9,434 nucleotides of DNA from Ruminococcaceae bacterium UBA2806 (GTDB lineage: Bacteria; Bacillota; Clostridia; Oscillospirales; Acutalibacteraceae): the NCBI GenBank assembly GCA_002351795.1, contig DEHG01000016.1:6746-16179 (forward strand). Reading direction: 5' to 3'. Shown here in pieces: positions 1 to 6,134 of the stretch (its first letter is position 1; every line of letters starts with the position of its first letter). Under the pieces are notes generated by a model, which was given only the letters and a program-made list of their open reading frames with translations, did not search any database and was not told the DNA's origin. Made by a program: the position numbers and the translations under genes.

Positions 1-1487
1 GATGTATCAAAGCTGCTAAGATCAAAATTACCTTTGCAATATCTGAACATACCACTCATCGAGGTAGCGGCGCTTGTGTCAACATTTCCGACAACAAGTT
101 CACATGTTCCGCCGCCATACTGTTCAATATAAAACGCTTCATCACAATTACCTGTGAATACAACGCCGTCATTGATTATCATTTTTTCAATAGCCATAAC
201 ATATGACCACTGAATGCTTTCACCCGTTTTGACCTCGATCTGTCTCTTTATCTCATTATACAGTTCTTCCATAAGGTTGCCGTCAAATGTACCGGCTTTA
301 ACAGTAAGGGTCTTTGTATCAAAGTCAAATTCATATTCTATATCCGACTTCACATGAATATATTCGCCAGCTTCACTCATACCGCTTTCAACATAACCGT
401 AGGAATTGTTTGATGAAACAACAACAGTCGGTGCGCTGCTTTTTGCCCAGCCTTTATAATTCAGATCACTTCCTGAAAGCTGCATATCCTCATTGATAAC
501 AAAGCCGCTTGGGATCTTTATACTGTCAAGAGAATTACACCCTCCGAAAATGCCGTATGTGTTCAGAGAGTCATTCACAGTAAAATTGCTGAGATCAAGA
601 GATGTAAGCGATGAACAATTCTCAAACATATCTGACATATCCGTTACATTAGCTGTGTCAAACCCGGATACATTAACTGCCTCCAGTGAATAACATCCGA
701 AGAACATATACGACATATCCGTTACATTTGAAGTATTAAATTTTGACAGATCAATGCTTTTCAGTTTTGAGCATCCGTTGAACATAGACGACATACTCGA
801 AATCCCGGATGTATTAAAACCGCTGCCCAGCGTGATCGATTCAAGATCGTAATCGTAGCTGAACATACCTGACATATCCGTTACTTTTGAAGTATCAAAT
901 CCGGAAAGGTTAAGAGCCTTGAAACTGCTGTTGTAAAACATATTCGACATATTTGTTACATTTGAGGTATCAAGCTTACTGAAATCAAAGCCTTCGATAT
1001 TTCCACAGCTCTGGAACATACCACTCATATCAGTAACACTGCCTGTTTTAAAGTCTGTACCGACTGTTAATGCAGCAAGGACGTAACAATATGAGAACAT
1101 ACTTTTCATTGAAGTTACAGCAGATGTATCCACATTTGTAAGATCAATCTTTTTCACATCACCATATCCGCTGAAAAGGTTTTCACAGCTGCCCTTCAGA
1201 ACAACCTTTCCATCTGCTTTAATTTCCTCAACATCATATTTACTGAAAGAATTATTATCATCGTCTTCATAGGGGATATAAGGATTATTATATGTTCCCG
1301 CATGAAGTGTAAGTACGCCGTCGCTGAAAGAACAGCTTATTTTTTCCTGATCCTCCTGTGCTTTTACAGTAATACCAGTCGATATCATTTCTGCTATCGG
1401 CTGTACAGGCGCTATGCCTCCGACAAGTGCAATTGCCAATGCCGCTGCAATTATCCTGCATGCACTGCGGCTGAATTTATTTTGCAT
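1..1487 (-). CDS. BspA-like leucine-rich-repeat (DUF285) secreted surface protein, C-terminus beyond window
   Basis: I translated the minus strand from the ATG at 1487-1485 and found 495 uninterrupted codons running off the left edge, so the C-terminus is missing. Residues 1-43 look like a signal peptide: K4, R7 and R11, a hydrophobic stretch at about 12-26, and a possible cleavage after the VKA at 41-43. Residues 50-118 form a non-repeat cap. Residues 120-315 hold repeats of 25-27 residues of the type FDTSxVTDMSxMFxxCxxL, with Met-Phe pairs at 130, 157, 183, 208, 235, 261 and 287 and a degenerate Ile-Phe at 313. This is the BspA/DUF285 repeat pattern. A linker follows, then a second cap (about 383-455) and the first repeat of a second array (MSGMF at 477-481). 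Family members are exported adhesion or cell-surface proteins; the ligand here is unknown. The anchor (sortase motif, dockerin or other) would lie outside the window. GGAGGAG at 1494-1500 fixes the start. Family assignment is firm and function is inferred. Confidence 0.9.
   Translation of the reverse strand, partial: MQNKFSRSACRIIAAALAIALVGGIAPVQPIAEMISTGITVKAQEDQEKISCSFSDGVLTLHAGTYNNPYIPYEDDDNNSFSKYDVEEIKADGKVVLKGSCENLFSGYGDVKKIDLTNVDTSAVTSMKSMFSYCYVLAALTVGTDFKTGSVTDMSGMFQSCGNIEGFDFSKLDTSNVTNMSNMFYNSSFKALNLSGFDTSKVTDMSGMFSYDYDLESITLGSGFNTSGISSMSSMFNGCSKLKSIDLSKFNTSNVTDMSYMFFGCYSLEAVNVSGFDTANVTDMSDMFENCSSLTSLDLSNFTVNDSLNTYGIFGGCNSLDSIKIPSGFVINEDMQLSGSDLNYKGWAKSSAPTVVVSSNNSYGYVESGMSEAGEYIHVKSDIEYEFDFDTKTLTVKAGTFDGNLMEELYNEIKRQIEVKTGESIQWSYVMAIEKMIINDGVVFTGNCDEAFYIEQYGGGTCELVVGNVDTSAATSMSGMFRYCKGNFDLSSFDT
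543..1130 (-). repeat. 78-bp tandem repeats encoding the DUF285 leucine-rich array
   Basis: This is the DNA of residues 120-315 of the BspA-like protein. Units are mostly 75-81 bp, matching 25-27 residues. Some sequence identity persists at the DNA level: the 14-mer GACATATCCGTTAC (plus strand) occurs at 634-647, 712-725 and 871-884, which are 78 and 159 bp apart, with near copies in the other units. The units have otherwise diverged, so the array is old enough to be stable but could still recombine. The second array, starting at the left edge of the window, is cut off. Confidence 0.8.
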
Positions 1488-1493
1488 AAAAAT

Positions 1494-1500
1494 CTCCTCC
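1494..1500 (-). promoter_or_regulatory. Ribosome binding site of the BspA-like gene
   Basis: On the minus strand GGAGGAG precedes the ATG at 1487 by 6 bases (ATTTTT). It is close to the ideal anti-16S match and decides the start codon. Confidence 0.85.
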
Positions 1501-1510
1501 GTTCTGAAAA

Positions 1511-1542
1511 TAATGTTACTTTTCACAATATAAGTAACATTA
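1511..1542. promoter_or_regulatory. Perfect 11-bp dyad in the leader of the BspA-like gene (operator or hairpin)
   Basis: TAATGTTACTT at 1511-1521 and AAGTAACATTA at 1532-1542 are exact reverse complements separated by 10 bases. The element sits 24 bp upstream of the start codon of the BspA-like gene and just before its ribosome binding site. It could be an operator for a dimeric regulator or an AU-rich RNA hairpin that affects translation. Each arm contains only two G-C pairs, so a terminator is unlikely. No known regulator box was recognised. Confidence 0.5.
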
Positions 1543-1630
1543 AACCATTAGTGTCATAAAATAAATCAACAAACATTTTTGAACAATAATACTGAGAAAT
1601 AATTAGCATTTCAGAAATATTAATAATATT

Positions 1631-1660
1631 ATTTTACCACATATTAACAAAGTATTTCAA
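1631..1660 (-). promoter_or_regulatory. Candidate promoter of the BspA-like gene
   Basis: On the minus strand TTGAAA (1660-1655) is followed by an 18 bp spacer and TAAAAT (1636-1631), preceded by TGG, which makes an extended -10. Both hexamers match the sigma-A consensus at 5 of 6 positions. Transcription would begin near 1624 and give a leader of about 135 bases that contains the 1511-1542 dyad. The region is very AT-rich, so chance matches are likely. A weaker alternative is TTGTTC (1586-1581) with TATTTT (1563-1558). Confidence 0.45.
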
Positions 1661-1716
1661 TAGTTTATAAAAAAATTACAAAAAAGTTACATCATAATTT
1701 AATAGTCGTAATTTAT

Positions 1717-3129
1717 TCAAGGTTCTTTAATTATATCTCCTCTGAGTATCCAATTACGAGCCTCGGTCACTTTCGCATATTGGAATGTTCCGATAAGCTC
1801 AGGCTCTGCTTTCAGCTCAACTATAATATTATTCTGTGTGCGGGCATTGAGTACGCCCTCCCTCGCCTGTTCCTCGACAAGAACACGATATGTTTTCCCG
1901 ACCATTCCGGCGCAACGCTCAGCCGCTATCTGCTCCTGCAGCTTCAACAGTTCGTCCATCCATTTTGCCTTTTCCGCATGGGTTATTGGATCAGGGAATT
2001 TAGCTGCGGGTGTGCCGACTCTTGGCGAATAGATAAACGTGAACAATGATGTGAATTTTACTTCCCTGATCAGGTCGAGCGTTTCGCAGAACTCCTCATA
2101 AGTCTCTCCCGGGAATCCTACAATAACATCGCTTGTTATAGACAGATCGGGAATTCTGCTTTTTGCATATTCAACGATCTCAAGGTATTTTTCCCTTGTA
2201 TACCGGCGGTTCATCTGCTTTAGCACTCTGTTGCTGCCGCTCTGGAACGGCAGATGGAGATGATTGCATATCTTATTATTTTCCGCCATTACATCTATAA
2301 GCCTTTTTGAAGCGTCCTTAGGGTGCGAGGTCATGAAGCGCAGCCAGAAGTCTCCGTCAATTTCGGCGGCGCTTTTTAATAAAGACGCAAAATCCGTCTG
2401 AATATCAAGTCCCTTGCCATAGGAATTGACATTCTGACCCAGCAAAGTAATATCCTTGAATCCAGCATTTACCATTGAACGGGCCTCACCAAGAACATCT
2501 TCGGGAAGGCGGCTTCTTTCCCTGCCTCTTACATGAGGAACTATGCAGTATGTGCAGAAATTGTCGCAGCCGTACATTATCGAAAGCCAGCCCTTGAAGC
2601 TGCCGTCACGCCGCATCGGTATTCCCTCATAAATCTGACCATCGTCATATCCTCTCTCTATAAGCCTTTTTCCGCCCGTTACCGCATTATAAAGAAGCTC
2701 GGGAAATTTATGTATTACATGGGTACCGAATACAAGACCGACATAAGGGTAGCTTTTATATATTTTTTCCGCTATATGCTGCTGTTCCATCATGCAGCCG
2801 CAAAGTGCTATCAGAAGAGAAGGCTTTTTTCTTTTAAGCTGTTTAAGCTGACCGACATTTCCGAAAACTCTGTCCTCTGCGTGTTCTCTTACAGCACAGG
2901 TATTGAATATAATGATATCAGCCTCGTTTTTATCCTCAGTCAATGCACAGCCCATATTAATAAGCATACCCTTTATTTTTTCGCTGTCGGCTACATTCTG
3001 CTGACATCCGTATGTATGCACAAATGCAAGGGGCTGCCTGTTGTCATAGCGCAGAAGAAGAATATCCTTCAACATATCCGTTATTTCTTCCTGCCTTTTA
3101 AGTTCTTTTTCTATATTTACTTCACTCAT
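1717..3129 (-). CDS. miaB: tRNA-2-methylthio-N6-dimethylallyladenosine synthase (MiaB)
   Basis: MiaB is a radical-SAM methylthiotransferase that converts i6A to ms2i6A at position 37 of tRNAs reading UNN codons, after MiaA has added the isopentenyl group. The 470-residue product has the full domain order. The N-terminal UPF0004 domain carries the three cysteines of the auxiliary 4Fe-4S cluster (C42 in TYGCQQN, C78 in NTCAVR, C112 in CGCMMEQ). The radical-SAM core carries CxxxCxxC at C188, C192 and C195 in YGCDNFCTYC, followed by PHVRGRERSR. A TRAM RNA-binding domain covers about 405-468. The frame stays open to a TTG at 3219, but the ATG at 3129 is preferred: GGAGAG lies 6-8 bases upstream, and a strong promoter (3191-3219) lies inside the extension. 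The gene is monocistronic as far as can be seen, and divergent from mntP. Confidence 0.96.
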   Translation of the reverse strand: MSEVNIEKELKRQEEITDMLKDILLLRYDNRQPLAFVHTYGCQQNVADSEKIKGMLINMGCALTEDKNEADIIIFNTCAVREHAEDRVFGNVGQLKQLKRKKPSLLIALCGCMMEQQHIAEKIYKSYPYVGLVFGTHVIHKFPELLYNAVTGGKRLIERGYDDGQIYEGIPMRRDGSFKGWLSIMYGCDNFCTYCIVPHVRGRERSRLPEDVLGEARSMVNAGFKDITLLGQNVNSYGKGLDIQTDFASLLKSAAEIDGDFWLRFMTSHPKDASKRLIDVMAENNKICNHLHLPFQSGSNRVLKQMNRRYTREKYLEIVEYAKSRIPDLSITSDVIVGFPGETYEEFCETLDLIREVKFTSLFTFIYSPRVGTPAAKFPDPITHAEKAKWMDELLKLQEQIAAERCAGMVGKTYRVLVEEQAREGVLNARTQNNIIVELKAEPELIGTFQYAKVTEARNWILRGDIIKEP

Positions 3130-3190
3130 AATACACTCTCCAATCATGTATAATATTCTCTGCTGTTCATAATCATACTGACCCAAGTAT

Positions 3191-3219
3191 ATAATACCAT
3201 ATAAATAATAAAATATCAA
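3191..3219 (-). promoter_or_regulatory. miaB promoter with extended -10
   Basis: On the minus strand TTGATA (3219-3214), a 17 bp spacer and TATTAT (3196-3191) with an upstream TGG form a strong sigma-A-type promoter. Transcription would begin near 3184, leaving a leader of about 55 bases before the ATG at 3129. This argues against translation from the in-frame TTG at 3219. Confidence 0.65.
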
Positions 3220-3261
3220 ATCAAATAATCATCAATTTTTCATTATGTCATACATACATTA

Positions 3262-3302
3262 TCAGGGAAACACAGATCAATCTACTGAAAGCGGCTCCCT
3301 GA
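3262..3302 (+). promoter_or_regulatory. Hairpin in the mntP upstream region, function unknown
   Basis: TCAGGGA (3262-3268) pairs exactly with TCCCTGA (3296-3302). A shorter internal pairing, AGAT (3274-3277) with ATCT (3280-3283), is possible in the loop. It lies 49 bases before the mntP start, in otherwise AT-rich DNA, and no T-tract follows, so it is not a normal terminator. MntP genes are often under a manganese riboswitch (yybP-ykoY), but the conserved GGGGAGUA-type core of that element is not seen here. It could be a leader structure or an operator. Confidence 0.35.
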
Positions 3303-3351
3303 AATTATTGCAAAACTCATGACTGACTATCGTTAGAAAGGATATGAATTT

Positions 3352-3912
3352 ATGCTTGTTATTTCTTCATTGGTGATCGGAGCAGCTGTTGCTCAGGACG
3401 CATTTGCCGTATCCGCAATGTACGGCACAAGAGACAGAACAAAACGGTTCTTTCCCGCCTTTGCAGCAGCCTTTACATTTGCTTTATTTCAGCTTTTCAT
3501 GCCTGTTTTAGGGTGGTCTGTCGGACAGGCGGGCAGCAGGGCTGTCGGCAGTCTCGGAAATATAATCGCCTTCTTTATCCTGTCGTTTATAGGAATAAAA
3601 ATGATGATCGACAGCAAAAAGGGCATCGAGAATAACAGTATCGCTTTCAATATACGCTCCCTTATACTTATGGCATTTGCAACCAGCATTGACGCTATGA
3701 CCATAGGGATAACCCTTCCTGTTACAGCAGGCGCAGACAGCTTTCCGAAGCTTATGCTTTGCGCTTGTATAATCGGAGCTGTCACATTTATCATTTGTTT
3801 TACAGGCTATATAATCGGGCGCAGGATCAGTACGCTCAAACCTTCACTCGCTCAGGTGATCGGCGGCGCTGTTCTTGTCGCTATAGGAATAAAAACACTT
3901 TTAGTTTCTTAA
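3352..3912 (+). CDS. mntP: Putative manganese efflux pump MntP
   Basis: MntP (DUF204) proteins export Mn2+ across the cytoplasmic membrane and protect against manganese excess. The product has 186 residues, the usual family length, and about six hydrophobic segments arranged as two similar halves. Each half carries the expected membrane-embedded aspartate: D16 in QDAFAVS and D114 in TSIDAMTIG. The residue before D16 is Gln, where many homologues have Met (MDAFA). The start is supported by AAAGGA at 3337-3342, 9 bases before the ATG. It is divergent from miaB and separated by 71 bp from nspC, which has its own promoter. The leader hairpin at 3262-3302 may take part in control. Specificity for manganese is inferred from the family. 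Confidence 0.88.
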   Translation: MLVISSLVIGAAVAQDAFAVSAMYGTRDRTKRFFPAFAAAFTFALFQLFMPVLGWSVGQAGSRAVGSLGNIIAFFILSFIGIKMMIDSKKGIENNSIAFNIRSLILMAFATSIDAMTIGITLPVTAGADSFPKLMLCACIIGAVTFIICFTGYIIGRRISTLKPSLAQVIGGAVLVAIGIKTLLVS

Positions 3913-3940
3913 TTTCCCTATTTATTTTCCTCTCATGAAA

Positions 3941-3960
3941 TGTTATAATAGTGGTATACT
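3941..3960 (+). promoter_or_regulatory. nspC promoter: overlapping extended -10 elements
   Basis: TGTTATAAT at 3941-3949 is a perfect -10 hexamer with the TGn extension. Eleven bases later TGGTATACT (3952-3960) is a second extended -10. No good -35 hexamer is visible at 16-18 bp (3921-3926 reads TTTATT), which fits extended -10 promoters. Transcription would begin about 18-28 bases before the ATG at 3984. This is probably the promoter for the four-gene run ending at 9418. Confidence 0.65.
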
Positions 3961-3983
3961 AAAAATGAAAGCTTGGTGAACAA

Positions 3984-5123
3984 ATGGATAAAAAGGAAAT
4001 ATTAAAGGAACTCCCGACTCCATGCTATGTCATTGATGAACAGGCGCTTATTCGCAATCTTGAGATACTTAAAAGCGTTGAGGAAAGAACGGGCTGTCAT
4101 ATTCTGCTTGCCCAGAAAGCTTTTTCATCATACTGCACATACCCGCTTATCTCCCGCTATCTGAGCGGTACGACTTCAAGCGGGCTTTTTGAGGCAAGGC
4201 TTGCACATGAGGAAATGGGAGATAAAGAGATCCATGTTTTTTCTCCCGCCTACAAGGATGAAGATTTTGATGAACTGCTGAAAATATGCGATCATATCGT
4301 TTTTAATTCGTTTTCACAGTGGAAGCATTTCCGAAGCCGTATTCCCGATGGATGCAAAACAGAATTCGGTCTGAGGATAAATCCGGAATACAGCGAAATA
4401 GAAACAGATATCTACAATCCCTGTTTCACAAATTCAAGACTTGGCATTACCCTGTCAAATTTTGAAGAAAATGAGCTTGAGGGTATAAGCGGACTGCATT
4501 TCCATACAATGTGCGAACAGGGTGCAGATACTCTTGAACGCACAATAAAGGTCGTTGAGGAAAAGTTCGGAAAATATCTTTATAATATGAAATGGCTGAA
4601 TTTCGGCGGCGGTCATCATATTTCAAAACCCGGTTATGATACGGATAAGCTTGTGTCAATTGTTAATCGCATTAAAGAAAAATACGGCGTTCAGGTATAT
4701 ATAGAACCCGGTGAGGCTGTCGCAATTGACGCCGGCTTCCTTGTCACGACCGTTTTAGATATAACAAAAAACGGAATGGAGCTTGCAATTGTCGATACCT
4801 CCGCAGCATGTCATATGCCGGATGTTCTTGAAATGCCATATCGTCCGTTTATCATTGATTCAGCGCAAAGCGGAGTTTTGCCCTTTACCTACCGTCTTGG
4901 AGGTCCTACCTGTTTAGCGGGAGATATCATCGGGGATTATTCATTTGAAGATCAGCTGAAAATCGGTGACAAGCTGATTTTCACCGACATGGCAATGTAT
5001 TCTATTGTAAAAAACAACACCTTCAACGGAATGCCCCTGCCCTCGATATATCTTCTGCACACGGACGGCAGTACAGAGCTTATAAAAGAATTCGGATATA
5101 ATGACTTCAAAAGGCGGCTGTAA
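3984..5123 (+). CDS. nspC: Carboxynorspermidine/carboxyspermidine decarboxylase (NspC)
   Basis: NspC is a PLP enzyme of the alanine-racemase fold that decarboxylates carboxynorspermidine or carboxyspermidine, the last step of the aspartate-semialdehyde-dependent polyamine route. The 379-residue length is normal for the family. Visible hallmarks are K45 in LLAQKAFSSY (likely Schiff-base lysine), GLRINPEYSE (129-138), the HFHTMCEQ block (172-179), the glycine loop LNFGGGHH (205-212), EPGEAVA (241-247), CHMPDVLEMPYRP (276-288), and GPTCLAGD with C310 and D314, the expected second-subunit active-site residues. The ATG at 3984 follows GGTGA with suitable spacing. The partner carboxynorspermidine dehydrogenase is not in the window. 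The permease gene begins 38 bp downstream with no terminator, so co-transcription is likely. Identification is strong. Whether spermidine or norspermidine is made cannot be read from the sequence. Confidence 0.93.
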   Translation: MDKKEILKELPTPCYVIDEQALIRNLEILKSVEERTGCHILLAQKAFSSYCTYPLISRYLSGTTSSGLFEARLAHEEMGDKEIHVFSPAYKDEDFDELLKICDHIVFNSFSQWKHFRSRIPDGCKTEFGLRINPEYSEIETDIYNPCFTNSRLGITLSNFEENELEGISGLHFHTMCEQGADTLERTIKVVEEKFGKYLYNMKWLNFGGGHHISKPGYDTDKLVSIVNRIKEKYGVQVYIEPGEAVAIDAGFLVTTVLDITKNGMELAIVDTSAACHMPDVLEMPYRPFIIDSAQSGVLPFTYRLGGPTCLAGDIIGDYSFEDQLKIGDKLIFTDMAMYSIVKNNTFNGMPLPSIYLLHTDGSTELIKEFGYNDFKRRL

Positions 5124-5161
5124 TTTCACCTCAAAATTCAATAAAGTAAAGAAGGAAAAAA

Positions 5162-6091
5162 ATGCTTGATAATTTCATAACAGTCGGAACACAGGTGCTT
5201 GAACTGTTCATTCTTATAGCAGTTGGCTTCCTGTGCGGCAAAACAAAAATGCTGACGGAAAAAGCCGTCAAATCCATAACAGATATTGTTCTGTATATTG
5301 TCTGCCCATGCGTTATCGTGCAGAATTTCATAAGACCATACAGCAGCGATATGCTCGGCGGTCTGCTGACTGCTGCGTCTGCGGCTCTGTGCATACATAT
5401 TGTTTCAATCGTTATTGCAATGCTTGTCTTTCATGATAAGATACCCGAAAAAAACAGGGTTTACCGCTTTGCACTTATCTTTTCAAACTGCGGATATATG
5501 TCACTTCCGATGCAGCAGGCTATTCTCGGCTCGGACGGAGTGTTTTTCGGAGCTGTATATATCGTTATTTTCAATGTTGTAATGTGGACATTCGGAGTAT
5601 GGCTTTCAAGCGGGGACGGCAAATCCGTATCAGCTAAAAAAATACTTCTTAACCCTTGCATAATCGGCATGGCAGTAGGGCTTGTCATATTCCTTATGTC
5701 GATCCCGATACCTGAGATAATATCCCAGCCTGTCACCTTTCTTGCAAATCTAAATACTCCCCTGCCTATGCTTGTAGTTGGCTTTTATCTGTCACAGACA
5801 AAAATTCTTGACGCATTCAGGGATGGAAAGGGCTTTGTCTGCGTTCTGTTCCGTCTGATAGTTATTCCTCTTCTTGCTTTCGGGGGAATGATGCTTTGCG
5901 GGATAAGAGGGACAGTGCTTATAACCTGCGTTATTGCAGCGTCTGCGCCTGCGGCTGCGGCAACGACAATGTTTGCGGCAAAATTTGACAATGACGCAAA
6001 GTTATCCGTAAACCTTGTTACACTCTCCACCCTGCTCTCCGTCATAACCATGCCGCTGATCGTTGGTTTTGCACAGACAGCGGGAGGTTAG
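5162..6091 (+). CDS. AEC (auxin efflux carrier) family permease
   Basis: The 309-residue hydrophobic protein matches the Mem_trans/AEC family, whose bacterial members move organic anions such as malate or other small carboxylates; the substrate here is unknown. About ten membrane segments are visible (roughly 10-26, 42-56, 65-90, 102-118, 126-148, 164-182, 190-212, 226-246, 250-272 and 283-305), arranged as two five-helix halves. Each half has a broken helix typical of the fold: VCPCVI near 47-52, and SAPAAAATTM near 261-270. NCGYMSLP (109-116) is another family hallmark. The start is supported by GAAGG at 5151-5155, 6 bases before the ATG. The gene follows nspC by 38 bp and precedes ligA by 43 bp, with no hairpin-plus-T-tract in either gap. 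A role in exporting or importing a polyamine-pathway metabolite is speculation from position only. Confidence 0.85.
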   Translation: MLDNFITVGTQVLELFILIAVGFLCGKTKMLTEKAVKSITDIVLYIVCPCVIVQNFIRPYSSDMLGGLLTAASAALCIHIVSIVIAMLVFHDKIPEKNRVYRFALIFSNCGYMSLPMQQAILGSDGVFFGAVYIVIFNVVMWTFGVWLSSGDGKSVSAKKILLNPCIIGMAVGLVIFLMSIPIPEIISQPVTFLANLNTPLPMLVVGFYLSQTKILDAFRDGKGFVCVLFRLIVIPLLAFGGMMLCGIRGTVLITCVIAASAPAAAATTMFAAKFDNDAKLSVNLVTLSTLLSVITMPLIVGFAQTAGG

Positions 6092-6119
6092 AATTAAACA
6101 TAAAAATAATGATTATTAT

Positions 6120-6125
6120 GGAGGA
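6120..6125 (+). promoter_or_regulatory. Ribosome binding site deciding the ligA start
   Basis: GGAGGA lies 9-10 bases before the ATG at 6135. The open frame extends upstream to 6063, but that would overlap the permease gene by 29 bases and add 24 residues that lack LigA character. The ATG at 6135 is therefore preferred. Confidence 0.75.
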
Positions 6126-6134
6126 ATCGTTTTT

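Noticed and set aside
314..693. Open frames on the plus strand within the BspA-like gene region (314-496, 493-693 and 1302-1559).
   Set aside because: They lie opposite the long, well-supported minus-strand frame, have no recognisable protein features or ribosome binding sites, and reflect the repeat composition.
1669..1714. Possible miaB terminator: on the minus strand AAATTAC (1714-1708) and GTAATTT (1679-1673) followed by four more T.
   Set aside because: The stem is only 7 bp with a single G-C pair and a 28-base loop; in DNA this AT-rich it is likely chance, so it is not listed as a terminator.
2533..3153. A 206-codon plus-strand open frame across miaB.
   Set aside because: It lies antisense to the conserved radical-SAM and UPF0004 domains, shows no family features and has no Shine-Dalgarno; it is a shadow of miaB.
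3240..3351. yybP-ykoY manganese riboswitch expected ahead of mntP.
   Set aside because: The conserved GGGGAGUA-type segment and the partner motif near the 3' side could not be found by eye; only GGGA and a simple hairpin are present.
6092..6134. Fluoride riboswitch upstream of the ligA-clc pair, and the palindrome AATAAT-G-ATTATT at 6105-6117.
   Set aside because: The 43-base gap is too short for the riboswitch and lacks its GG-GATGG-like core. The palindrome is purely A/T with almost no loop, so neither is supported.
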